DNA of 64,000 nucleotides from positions 558,380 through 622,379 of the forward strand of contig NZ_LYPC01000027.1 of NCBI RefSeq assembly GCF_001700435.1, given 5' to 3'. The position numbers and the translations under genes are program-made. Positions within the stretch are counted from its first letter, which is position 1. Each line of letters opens with the position of its first letter. Under the pieces are notes generated by a model that was given only the letters and a program-made list of their open reading frames with translations, had not been told where the DNA came from and ran no database searches. Origin of the DNA: Paenibacillus pectinilyticus (GTDB lineage Bacteria > Bacillota > Bacilli > Paenibacillales > NBRC-103111). This document shows, piece by piece, positions 16,639 to 25,839 of this stretch.

Positions 16639-19600
16639 ATGATGGTTAGAAAGCGATTAGGTATTCTCCTTACCTCATTTATTGTGTGCGCTTTCATATT
16701 TGTTTTTCAGTCAGCGGATGTTAGCGCGGAAGCCACCAGACCTGATACAGCTTATGTAATCGATGAGGATTTCTCGTTCTTATCCTCCTTGACACCAGGG
16801 AATAGTCAGCCGTCCGGGTGGGATGTTCGCGCTGCAGGAGGGGCTTTGGTCAGCCTGTATAACACAAATTTCAAAATCAGCGATACGAGCACGGTGCTGC
16901 CCGTTTCTATGAAAAAGAAATTTGTTGCGCAAAACGAAGGTACACTAACCATGGAATTCCGGATAAAGCCTATGTCGATCATTGACGGTTTGAAATGGCA
17001 GCTGCTCAGTAACGATGTTGCAGGCGTGAGCCTAATAACGCAAAATAACACGCTTAGTCTGGAGACTTCCGCAAACACCGTGCTGCCCTTGCAAACCTAT
17101 GCAGCGAACATAGAGTATGGAATTAAGGTTGTCATCAACTTGAACGCGCATACAACGGATGTGTACATCAATGGTGTAAAGAAGGCAAACGGAGCATCGT
17201 TCAAAAATGCGGTAACATCACTAAACCAGTTTCAAGTGCAAACAGGCGACGCCTCCATGGGGGATTTCTACTTTGGTCCATTGAAAATCTACAAAGGGTA
17301 CGTCGTCAATGAAAGGCTCATTTCGGTCGTTGACGGTGGCGCGATTCCGCAGGATTGGACTGCGGTTACGTCAGGCGGCGCAATCACTGTGGGCAGTATG
17401 CTTAGTTCCCCGCAGCCAGATATCAACAGCATGAAGCTGAGTGCGGCTAGTAGCACCGGCAGTATGAGTCTGTCGAAGTCGATATCGCAAATAGCGGATA
17501 ATTTTACCTACGACTTCAAGGTTCTTTACAAGCAGAAGGCGGATGGATTAGAAGCTGAGCTAAAAAGCGGAACGACGAGCGTCATCAAACTAACGACTGC
17601 GGGCGATGACTTGGCTTATGTCAACAGCAGCGGGCAAACTGTCTCGCTGAAATACAAGTATTTAGCGAATCTGTGGACGCACATTCAGATCAAAGTGAAC
17701 TGGGCGACGGCTACAGCGGATATCTATATCAACGATAAGCGCAGCGATGAAGTTGTAGCACTGGCTCCGGGCGCGGTTTCCGTCGACACCCTCAAGTTCA
17801 CGACCTCCTCTGCGTATCGGGGGGAGATGTGGCTGGATGACATTCTCTTGTATAAAACAGTTCCCCTCCCAGCCGACTATGTGCCGGCTCCTGTTGCGGT
17901 CAGTAAGAGCGTGGATGCTCCGCTTGTGGGCGTCCAAAGCTGCCCGATGTGGCGGGAAGGGCATCATCTGGGGTGGGATATGATTCAGCCGTACCCAGAT
18001 CGGACACCTCTTCTTGGTTTTTATGATGAAGGCAACCCGGAAACGGCGGATTGGGAGTCGAAATGGCTGGAAGAGCACGGGATCGATTTCCAGATGTCCT
18101 GTTGGTTCAGGCCACTTGGTGGAGACACCAATCGGATGCCGATAAAAGATTCGTATTTATCCCATGCTTTGGATAACGGTTATTTTAATGGTGCGTATAG
18201 CGATCAAACCAAATTCGCAATTATGTTTGAAAACCTCAATTCCAAGGTCAAGGATGCTGAAGATTTCCGAACGAATCTGATTCCGTACTGGATTGAATAT
18301 TATTTTAAAGATCCGCGTTATTTGAAGATTGATAACAAACCAGTCTTCACCATTTATAACTATGAGGAGATGATAAAAGCTTTTGGTAACAGCATTTCGA
18401 CCGCTAAGACGGAACTGGACTACTTGCGAAGCGAAGTGAAAAAAGCGGGGTTTGCGGATATAATCCTGCTCAATGTTTATAACGGAACAGACCCACAGCA
18501 GTTGTTGAACCGCAAGGCTGTCGGTTTTGATGGCGTGTATGCGTATTCCTGGGGCTCCTTCGGCGGCCATCCGGAGTTTCAGAAACTAAAAATGACGCAG
18601 GAGAAGGATGCCGGCGCCATCGATATTATCCCTGGTTTGAGCATGGGCAGAGATGATACAGCTTGGGGCCTGAACTTCGGTTATTATGCGACGCCGTCGG
18701 AATTCCAGTCCTTGGCACAGTGGACGAAGGATAGCTTCATGCCCTCACTGTCTGCGGGCAGTCTAGGTAAAAAGCTGGTGATGCTAGATAACTGGAATGA
18801 GTTTGGAGAAGGTCACTTTATTATGCCTGCTGGGCTAGCTGGTTTCGGTTATGTGGATGCGATTCGCAATGTGTTTGGAAACAGCGAACCGCATACGGAC
18901 AGTGTGCCAACGCAGACTCAGAAAGATCGAATCAATACCCTATATCCGGCTGGGAGAGTGGTTCCTAATTTAAACCAACCGCAGCCAGTGATGACGAATG
19001 TCTACGGGATTATGTGGGAGTTCAATACTGCCGGAGACGCCGAGGGCTGGACAGTTGAGAAGCAAATTGTGGACGTGACGGTTCAGGACGGCAGTTTTTC
19101 GGGGGTAACGAATAACACGGATCCCGGCATACGTTCCGCTGATCACCTCGGAATTAAGGCGGAAGATATTCCTTATCTTGTGATTCGAATGAAGAACAGT
19201 GCGAATGATATTGACGGCCGCTTCTTCTTTACGACGGAGACAGATGGAACCTGGGATGAGGCTAAGGCCGTCGGCTTCTATGTCAATCCGTTGGATAGTG
19301 GCTATACGGAATACATTATTGAGGCGTGGAGAAACAAGAACTGGACGGGGACGATCCGGCAATTGAGGATCGATCCGATTTCCGCTGTGGGACCGATCAG
19401 TATTGATTACATTCGAACGATTTATTCGCCACAGCCCGGTATTCGGACTTATGTAGACAGCACGTATAAACCGTTCAGCCAACCAGCCCTCTTACAGGAT
19501 GGCATCGTCATGGTTCCCATGAAAGACATGTACTTGCAAATAGGCGCAAAACCGGAATGGGACCCTGCGACGAATACGCTGTTGGCAGTGAAAGATAACG

Positions 19601-22600
19601 TCGTCCATAAAATAAAGGTCGGTGATCTCACAGCTTTCAAAGGTAGTCAGGCGATTACGTTAGAGAAAGCACCTGTCAAGCTTGCCAACGGAACGGTGAT
19701 GGCACCGCTTAGCTATCTTCGCCAAGCTTTTGGCGCGATTGCCAAATGGGATGCAACTTCGCAAACCATCCGTGTATATCCAACGGCGATCACATATGAT
19801 TTTGCGACGAGTGCCGGTTGGACGGCTAACAGCCAAATCTCGAATCCCGTCGTGGCGAATGGCGTATTCAGCGGAACTTCAAATGGGATTTCCGGAAGTG
19901 TGCAGCCTGCTATTCTTTCACCAGACGCTTTGAATATTGCGGCTTCTGATATTAGGCGGATTCGCGTCCGAATGAACAACATGACAAGCGGCGATGAGGC
20001 GAAGATTTATTTTACGACGACCGGGGATACCAGTTGGAATGAGGCGAAAATGATCTCTTCCTATATACTCCCGAACGATTCCGTCTATCGAGAATATGTG
20101 TTTGATACGTCAAGCTTAGCTGCTTGGACGGGAACTATTAAACAGCTCCAAGTGGTGCCAACGACGGCTTCCGGAGTTTTCAGTTTGGATTCCGTACAAT
20201 TGGAAATAACGCCAACAATTGCGCTAAAAGGAGATAATCTCATTGAAGATCCAGGATTTGAAGGAAGTAAAACTTCACAATATGGGCTGCAGAATGTTAC
20301 ATCTGCTGTAAAGGATACGACACAATCTCATAGCGGCCATCAGTCCATTAAGATCACGAAAGCGACACGTTACGGCAGTATTAGTTTTCCAGTGAATGTG
20401 GAAAAAGGTAAGCCGTATACGTACTCAGCATGGGCAAAGTTGGCTGCAGGTAAGACGACCAATGAAACCTTGAGGGTGGGAATCCAATATAACTTGGACG
20501 GGGGGCCTCCCAAACAACTCATTATATTCACAAGCCCTGGCCTAAAAGCGGCAGATTGGACACAGATCGAAGGTACTTACACGATTCAGGAATCAGGAGT
20601 CGTATCGAATGTTCTGATGTATCTCTATACGGAGATTGACAATCCAGGCGGTGTTTACTATGTCGATGATGTTGCGGTTAAGCCAATAACAGATTCGGGA
20701 AGCTCGGTTTGGGTTCATCCATCAGATATCAGTTTAGGTGCGACGTCAATGTCGGTAGGTGTTGGTAAAACCAAGGCATTGGTTCCTGTGTTCACACCAG
20801 CGAATGTCAGCAACAAAGAGTTAATATGGCGTTCGAGCAATCCGAGTGTTGCAACCGTGGATGTGAACGGCATGGTGTATGGTGCAAGCTTGGGCACAGC
20901 AACCATAACGGCAACATCGGTAGACGGGGGTAAAGTGGCAACGGTGCTCGTAACGGTAGATGCAACGGTTGCGGTTACGGGGCTGTCGCTAACGCCAACC
21001 ACGCTTAGCTTGCCGCTGGGCATCCAGCAAACGATTGTAACGAATATTACCCCGGCAAACGCAACGAATAAGGGGATTAAATGGGAATCCGTGAATCCCC
21101 GTGTGGCTGTCGTCGCTGCTGATGGAACGGTTACAGGAATGGGAACGGGCTCAACGCAAATAAAAGCAACCTCGGACGATTCGGGCATTGTGGCCGTCGC
21201 AACGGTTAACGTAACAGATCCGACAAATGCGGTGAAAGGAACGAATCTTATCGCAGACCCGGGTATGGAAGGCAGTACATTAGCGGCTCCTAATTACACG
21301 TATTTATCCGTGCCTACGCTAACCACAGATGAACATCATTCCGGCCTGCAATCCTTGCTTCTAACGAAGACAGATCGATACGGAGGTGTCAAATTCCCTG
21401 TCTCTATTGAAAAGGGGAAACCGTATTACTACTCGGCCTGGGCGAAAATAGCATCTGGTTCTACCACAACTGAGACGATTAGGATCGGCTTGCAATATAA
21501 GGTAGACGGTAATCCTATACCTATTCAGTACATTATGTTTTACAGTCCACCTCTCAGCTCTACCGCATGGAAACAAGTTCAAGGGAGCCTTATCATCAAT
21601 GAAACAGGGGTTGTAACAGAGCCAACTATGTTTTTATACACGGAAATTCCGGGTGCCGGCAATCCTTTTTATGTTGATGATGTTGAAGTCAGACCGCTAA
21701 CGATTGCTGCAACGGGATTGAGTTTAAATAAAAGCACACTAACGTTGTCCAAGGGGCAACTCGAAACGATTGTGCCAAGTGTGCTGCCAATAAGTGCAAC
21801 CAACAAAGCAATTAATTGGGTTTCAAGTTCACCGACTGTGGCGACAGTTAACGCCAGCGGTACGGTTACAGGCGTTACCTATGGCGTGACAACGGTAACA
21901 GCAACAACAGTAGACGGCGGTTATCAGCAATCAGTTACCGTGTATGTAGATGATGTGCCGCCCGTTACGATCAGTGATGCACCATCCAGTTGGCAGTCGA
22001 CGGATCAAGTTGTTCATTTGACAGCTAACGACTTGGAAAGCGGTGTAGCAGGTACGTTCTACAGTCTGGATAATGGGGCTTACGTAACCGGGAATGTTGT
22101 TTCAATTGCTGGTGAAGGCGTTCATTCTCTGAAGTACTACAGCAAGGATTTAGCCGGTAATCAGGAGGCGACGCAAACCGTTACTGTCCGTATCGATGGA
22201 ACGGCTCCAGTAACAACTTCAGTCGTTGTCCCATCAACACCGGACGGAACGAGCGGCGCCTATATCAGCCCTGTTACGGTCACGTTAAGTGCTTCTGATA
22301 ATGTGTCTGGTATTGATCAGATCGTCTATAGCGTAAATAATGGAGCGACATGGACGCCTTATACCGCTGCGCTTACCTTTGATAAGCAGGGGACCTATAC
22401 GCTCCAGTACCGAGCGATCGACTTAGCGGGCAATAGCGAGACAGCGAAGAGCATAAGCTTTAATCTCGCCGCTACAGCTGTGAAGGTTCAGCTAAAAGAC
22501 AGCACTGGCAATCCTTTAAGCGGTGGTATTGTGAAATATTTGGACGGCACATGGAAAGACTTTGGTGTAACTGATGCCTCTGGCTATGTGAGTAAGTCGT

Positions 22601-23376
22601 TAAGTGAGAAGAGCTATCTCTTCACAATGACTTATCAAGGCAAAACGCAAGAGCTTACGCAAGATATTGGAACTAGTGCAAGCCTAGTATTTCAAACAGA
22701 GTTGGTTCAAGTACAGCTGCAAGACAGCCAAGGGAACCCATTAGATAGCGGCAGCGTGAAGTTCTTCTCCGCCGGCAGTTGGCGGACACTGGGCACGACG
22801 ATCGGTGGGAAAATCAGCTTGGAAGTGTTCCCTGAAACGTATACGTTTGGGATGACGTTTGAAGGGAAATACAAGGAGATTGTTCAGAATACAGCAGCCA
22901 GCAGCACTGTTGTTTTTAACACAGTGAAGGTGAATGTGCAGTTGAAGGACAGCCAAGGCAATCCACTTGATGGAGCCGTTGTCGACTATTATTCAGGCGG
23001 CACTTGGAGGCCGATGGGCACAACGGTTAGTGGAGAAATTAGCCGGGAATTATTTGCCGATTCGTATACGTTCGGTTTGACGTATGCAGGCAAACGTAAA
23101 GAAACGATCCAAAATGCAGTCACGAATCCAGTCGTCAGCTTTCAAACCGTGAAGGCTACTCTGCAAGTGAAAGATAATGCAGGTAATCCTCTCAGCGGAG
23201 GTAGTGCCAAGTTCTACTCGGGGGGAAGCTGGCAGAACCTCGGACCAGCAATATCGGGAGAAGTTAGTAAAGAATTGCTGCCCGGAAGTTATACGTTCAG
23301 CATGACGTATGGCGGTACGACAAAGGAAAGCACGCGTGATATTGGTGTTGATCCGATTGTTGTATTTCAATATTGA
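16639..23376 (+). CDS. giant secreted multi-domain GH99/WbsX-like glycosidase
   Basis: A 2245-residue protein with a signal peptide ending near ADVSAEA. Domains by approximate residue: two LamG-like sandwiches (42-225, 233-406); a GH99/WbsX-like TIM barrel (424-748) with YFKDPRYLKIDNKPVFTIYN and LDNWNEFGEG; a carbohydrate-binding-like domain (784-930); a copper-amine-oxidase-N-like domain (934-1050) with PMKDMYLQIGAKPEWDP; another beta domain (1048-1190); two CBM4/9-like domains beginning with NLIEDPGFEGS and NLIADPGMEGS, interleaved with three BIG2 domains (1200-1770); two Ig-like domains (1773-1944); and four 75-residue repeats to the end. No S-layer or sortase anchor is seen, so it is probably free or held by sugar binding. 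GGGAG lies 4 and 7 bases before two adjacent ATGs (16639, 16642). It likely attacks an alpha-mannoside or related glycan outside the cell; the substrate is inferred. Confidence 0.82.
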   Translation: MMVRKRLGILLTSFIVCAFIFVFQSADVSAEATRPDTAYVIDEDFSFLSSLTPGNSQPSGWDVRAAGGALVSLYNTNFKISDTSTVLPVSMKKKFVAQNEGTLTMEFRIKPMSIIDGLKWQLLSNDVAGVSLITQNNTLSLETSANTVLPLQTYAANIEYGIKVVINLNAHTTDVYINGVKKANGASFKNAVTSLNQFQVQTGDASMGDFYFGPLKIYKGYVVNERLISVVDGGAIPQDWTAVTSGGAITVGSMLSSPQPDINSMKLSAASSTGSMSLSKSISQIADNFTYDFKVLYKQKADGLEAELKSGTTSVIKLTTAGDDLAYVNSSGQTVSLKYKYLANLWTHIQIKVNWATATADIYINDKRSDEVVALAPGAVSVDTLKFTTSSAYRGEMWLDDILLYKTVPLPADYVPAPVAVSKSVDAPLVGVQSCPMWREGHHLGWDMIQPYPDRTPLLGFYDEGNPETADWESKWLEEHGIDFQMSCWFRPLGGDTNRMPIKDSYLSHALDNGYFNGAYSDQTKFAIMFENLNSKVKDAEDFRTNLIPYWIEYYFKDPRYLKIDNKPVFTIYNYEEMIKAFGNSISTAKTELDYLRSEVKKAGFADIILLNVYNGTDPQQLLNRKAVGFDGVYAYSWGSFGGHPEFQKLKMTQEKDAGAIDIIPGLSMGRDDTAWGLNFGYYATPSEFQSLAQWTKDSFMPSLSAGSLGKKLVMLDNWNEFGEGHFIMPAGLAGFGYVDAIRNVFGNSEPHTDSVPTQTQKDRINTLYPAGRVVPNLNQPQPVMTNVYGIMWEFNTAGDAEGWTVEKQIVDVTVQDGSFSGVTNNTDPGIRSADHLGIKAEDIPYLVIRMKNSANDIDGRFFFTTETDGTWDEAKAVGFYVNPLDSGYTEYIIEAWRNKNWTGTIRQLRIDPISAVGPISIDYIRTIYSPQPGIRTYVDSTYKPFSQPALLQDGIVMVPMKDMYLQIGAKPEWDPATNTLLAVKDNVVHKIKVGDLTAFKGSQAITLEKAPVKLANGTVMAPLSYLRQAFGAIAKWDATSQTIRVYPTAITYDFATSAGWTANSQISNPVVANGVFSGTSNGISGSVQPAILSPDALNIAASDIRRIRVRMNNMTSGDEAKIYFTTTGDTSWNEAKMISSYILPNDSVYREYVFDTSSLAAWTGTIKQLQVVPTTASGVFSLDSVQLEITPTIALKGDNLIEDPGFEGSKTSQYGLQNVTSAVKDTTQSHSGHQSIKITKATRYGSISFPVNVEKGKPYTYSAWAKLAAGKTTNETLRVGIQYNLDGGPPKQLIIFTSPGLKAADWTQIEGTYTIQESGVVSNVLMYLYTEIDNPGGVYYVDDVAVKPITDSGSSVWVHPSDISLGATSMSVGVGKTKALVPVFTPANVSNKELIWRSSNPSVATVDVNGMVYGASLGTATITATSVDGGKVATVLVTVDATVAVTGLSLTPTTLSLPLGIQQTIVTNITPANATNKGIKWESVNPRVAVVAADGTVTGMGTGSTQIKATSDDSGIVAVATVNVTDPTNAVKGTNLIADPGMEGSTLAAPNYTYLSVPTLTTDEHHSGLQSLLLTKTDRYGGVKFPVSIEKGKPYYYSAWAKIASGSTTTETIRIGLQYKVDGNPIPIQYIMFYSPPLSSTAWKQVQGSLIINETGVVTEPTMFLYTEIPGAGNPFYVDDVEVRPLTIAATGLSLNKSTLTLSKGQLETIVPSVLPISATNKAINWVSSSPTVATVNASGTVTGVTYGVTTVTATTVDGGYQQSVTVYVDDVPPVTISDAPSSWQSTDQVVHLTANDLESGVAGTFYSLDNGAYVTGNVVSIAGEGVHSLKYYSKDLAGNQEATQTVTVRIDGTAPVTTSVVVPSTPDGTSGAYISPVTVTLSASDNVSGIDQIVYSVNNGATWTPYTAALTFDKQGTYTLQYRAIDLAGNSETAKSISFNLAATAVKVQLKDSTGNPLSGGIVKYLDGTWKDFGVTDASGYVSKSLSEKSYLFTMTYQGKTQELTQDIGTSASLVFQTELVQVQLQDSQGNPLDSGSVKFFSAGSWRTLGTTIGGKISLEVFPETYTFGMTFEGKYKEIVQNTAASSTVVFNTVKVNVQLKDSQGNPLDGAVVDYYSGGTWRPMGTTVSGEISRELFADSYTFGLTYAGKRKETIQNAVTNPVVSFQTVKATLQVKDNAGNPLSGGSAKFYSGGSWQNLGPAISGEVSKELLPGSYTFSMTYGGTTKESTRDIGVDPIVVFQY
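22477..23373 (+). repeat. four coding repeats of about 75 residues at the C-terminus
   Basis: Repeat units begin near 22480, 22708, 22927 and 23149. Each starts V-x-V-Q-L-x-D-S-x-G-N-P-L and contains a YSGGSW-type segment and a YTFGMTYxGK-type segment before a VVFxT end. They look like prealbumin/Ig-type stalk or glycan-binding modules. The DNA has diverged, so the duplication is not recent. Confidence 0.8.
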
Positions 23377-23422
23377 AATAAGGTAACTACACAGGGAACC
23401 ATTAAAAAAGGAGTTTATCAAA

Positions 23423-24493
23423 GTGACCAAGATAAAAGTAGGCATTATCGGTTTAGGAGAAGTTGCGCAAGTGGTTCATTTGCCGATACTGGAGTCACTG
23501 TCTGAGAAGTATGAGCTGACAGCATTCTGCGACATTTCGCAGATGCTGTTAGCTAAGATGGGCGAGAAATATCGTGTGAAACAGTTATTTACAAACGTCT
23601 ATGACATGCTGGAACAGTCGGAGCTTGACGCTGTGTTTGTGCTGAATAACATGGAATATCACACCGAATGTACCGTTGCGGCATTGAAGAGGAACATTTA
23701 TGTTTTCGTTGAGAAGCCAATGTGTGTGACGCCAGCGGAGGTTCATGAGATCTTACAAGCGCGCGATGCGTCTGAAGCTCAAGTCATGGTTGGTTACATG
23801 AGACGTTTTGCTCCAGCCTATCTTCAAGCGATTGAAGAGGTAAAGTCGCTTGGTTCGATTGTGTACGCCAGAGTGCGGGATATCATTGGCCCGAATCAAT
23901 TTTTCACGCGTCAATCTAGTCCTATCTATCGTTTCAATGATATTCCCGCTGAAGCGGTTCAGGATCGCAAAGAGCGGAATGCCAGATTGATGAGAGAGGC
24001 GATTGGCGAATTGCCAGATGAGATGTATGGCGCCTATGGCTTGTTGCTCGGACTGAACAGCCATGACATTTCAGCAATGCGAGAGCTAATTGGCATGCCG
24101 ATTCGGGTTAAAGCAGCATCTGCTTGGCTAGGCGGAAGATTCAAGAATGCCATTTTCGAATATGACGGCTTCAATGTCACCTTTGAGACGGGGATGGATC
24201 AACAAGGCAGATTTGATGCGCATATCGAGGTCTATGGCGAGAACAAGTCCGTCCTCATCCAGTACGATACGCCGTATATCAGACAACTGCCAACTACGCT
24301 GCATATCAGCGAGACGATTGGAGACAGCTTCGATCAATCAACGGTTCGACCGACCTACAAGGATGCTTATGTGGTTGAACTGGAATACTTCCACGAAGTC
24401 GTTTCGAAGGGAATACCGCCCAAAACGACACCAGAAGATTATTTGCAGGATCTCATCATTTTTCAAATGATTATGGAAGCTATTCAGAAATAA
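23423..24493 (+). CDS. Gfo/Idh/MocA-family oxidoreductase
   Basis: A 356-residue NAD(P)-dependent sugar dehydrogenase-type protein. The N-terminal Rossmann motif is VGIIGLGEVAQVVHLP, and the family motif with catalytic Lys is FVEKPMCVT (residue about 100). The C-terminal alpha/beta domain follows. The start is GTG with AAAAAAGGAG 9 bases upstream. It follows the giant glycosidase by 46 bases and ends in a terminator at 24500, so it may share that transcript. It probably oxidises or epimerises a sugar or sugar acid released from the glycan; the specific substrate is unknown. Confidence 0.88.
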   Translation: MTKIKVGIIGLGEVAQVVHLPILESLSEKYELTAFCDISQMLLAKMGEKYRVKQLFTNVYDMLEQSELDAVFVLNNMEYHTECTVAALKRNIYVFVEKPMCVTPAEVHEILQARDASEAQVMVGYMRRFAPAYLQAIEEVKSLGSIVYARVRDIIGPNQFFTRQSSPIYRFNDIPAEAVQDRKERNARLMREAIGELPDEMYGAYGLLLGLNSHDISAMRELIGMPIRVKAASAWLGGRFKNAIFEYDGFNVTFETGMDQQGRFDAHIEVYGENKSVLIQYDTPYIRQLPTTLHISETIGDSFDQSTVRPTYKDAYVVELEYFHEVVSKGIPPKTTPEDYLQDLIIFQMIMEAIQK

Positions 24494-24499
24494 TGTGAA

Positions 24500-24546
24500 A
24501 TAGGCCGAACCACACCAAGTAACAGGTGGGTTCGGTCTATTATTTT
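24500..24546 (+). terminator. terminator after the Gfo/Idh gene
   Basis: ATAGGCCGAACC pairs with GGTTCGGTCTAT (one wobble/mismatch) around an inner ACC-GGT step, followed by a T-rich tract. It starts just after the stop codon. Confidence 0.85.
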
Positions 24547-24598
24547 AATTTTGACCTTCAACTACAGCGATACGGAACGTAGATCCGTTACTCATTAC

Positions 24599-24633
24599 CA
24601 TTTTTAGAAGATTTGACGTAATTTAGAGTATAC
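24599..24633 (+). promoter_or_regulatory. weaker third copy of the shared promoter element
   Basis: The 35-base left half of the element at 10808 recurs upstream of the SGNH/GH2 operon. It begins CATTTTT-AGAAG and ends GTATAC at the same distance, with a possible -10 TATACA. The right-hand GCCTAA-GTTG block is not clear here. Confidence 0.35.
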
Positions 24634-24727
24634 ATTCAGGCAGGTGTTAGCTACTTTTAAACTAAGGATTTGGGAAATTGTCCGATCTACTCAGCATACT
24701 CGAAATTCAAGCGGAGATGAATTCAAC

Positions 24728-25825
24728 ATGGAGAAGATACAGGTTCGTAATCGTTTAACACAGGTCAGAAAAAAGCTGCAAGAAGGTCAAGTAACACTAG
24801 GTTTCATAGGTGGGTCAATTACAGCAGATAGCAGCGTGATGGCGAATTGGCCAGAGCCTGTCGCGCGTTGGTTTGTCGAATCGTTTCCTCACGTTCACTT
24901 TACGGTTGAGAATGCAGCGATTGGTGCGACTGGAAGTGATTTGGCTGTATTTCGTGCAGAGCGAGATGTAATTAACCGTAAATGTGATCTGACCTTTATT
25001 GAATTTGCTGTCAATGATTACAATACACCTTCTGAACAGCGGATGCGGGCGAGAGAGGGATTGATCCGCAAGCTCTTGGCTGATGGACATAGTGAGCTCG
25101 TAATTATCTATACGTACTGCCAGAAAATGTACGAGGAGATGTCGCAGGGTGAGGTCCCAGCCAGCATCTCTGAATTCGAAGAATTAGCAGCGCATTACGG
25201 CATCAGCTCGGTTTGGGTGGGGCAGCATGCCTGGCAGGAAGTGAAGAAGGGCCGAATGACCTGGGATGAATGGCTGCCGGATGGGCTGCATCCTACCTAT
25301 CGAGGCAGTCTGAGTTATGGACAGTGTGTGATTGCGTATTTGGAAAAAGTATTGCTAACGATTCCCGACGAGGAGAGTGTCGTAACCGAAATTTCCCTTC
25401 CGACACCTTTAAATATCCATCACTGGGGCCATGTGGAAACACTTTCGTTGGATACGGTCCAGTTGGAAGGACCTTGGATGATCAGACGAGCAACGGCTCA
25501 CATGCCTAGGGTTGATCAGATTTTGACCACATCGGCCATCGGCGCGAAGCTATCCTTTTCATTTAACGGCAAAGGGTTAGCGCTAGCTTTCGATTTTGGC
25601 AAAAAGTCAGCTGAATTCACGTATAAGCTCGACGGAGGTCCTGAGATCACGACTTGTCGGGATCGACCGAACTGGTGCGAAGACGCGGGCTGGTTACGCA
25701 TCTACTGGATCGCTGATGATCTGGAAGAAGGCCTGCATCATATTGAGCTGCAGGTTGTTCACGGGAACCGAGAGGAATGTTCAGGGACGAATTTCCATTT
25801 GGCTCTTATCGGAATCTTAAAATAA
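24728..25825 (+). CDS. SGNH hydrolase with C-terminal beta domain
   Basis: A 365-residue putative glycan esterase. Block I is LGFIGGSITADSS, with Ser30 in GGS rather than GDS. Block III is FAVND, and block V is DGLHP with Asp185 and His188. Residues about 235-365 form a second beta-rich domain seen in some carbohydrate esterases. No signal peptide is seen. The start at 24728 (GGAG 11 bases upstream) is preferred over an ATG at 24644, which lies within the promoter-like region. The beta-mannosidase gene follows after 14 bases in the same operon, suggesting deacylation of mannosides before cleavage. Confidence 0.82.
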   Translation: MEKIQVRNRLTQVRKKLQEGQVTLGFIGGSITADSSVMANWPEPVARWFVESFPHVHFTVENAAIGATGSDLAVFRAERDVINRKCDLTFIEFAVNDYNTPSEQRMRAREGLIRKLLADGHSELVIIYTYCQKMYEEMSQGEVPASISEFEELAAHYGISSVWVGQHAWQEVKKGRMTWDEWLPDGLHPTYRGSLSYGQCVIAYLEKVLLTIPDEESVVTEISLPTPLNIHHWGHVETLSLDTVQLEGPWMIRRATAHMPRVDQILTTSAIGAKLSFSFNGKGLALAFDFGKKSAEFTYKLDGGPEITTCRDRPNWCEDAGWLRIYWIADDLEEGLHHIELQVVHGNREECSGTNFHLALIGILK

Positions 25826-25839
25826 GAGGTGCGTAGACA

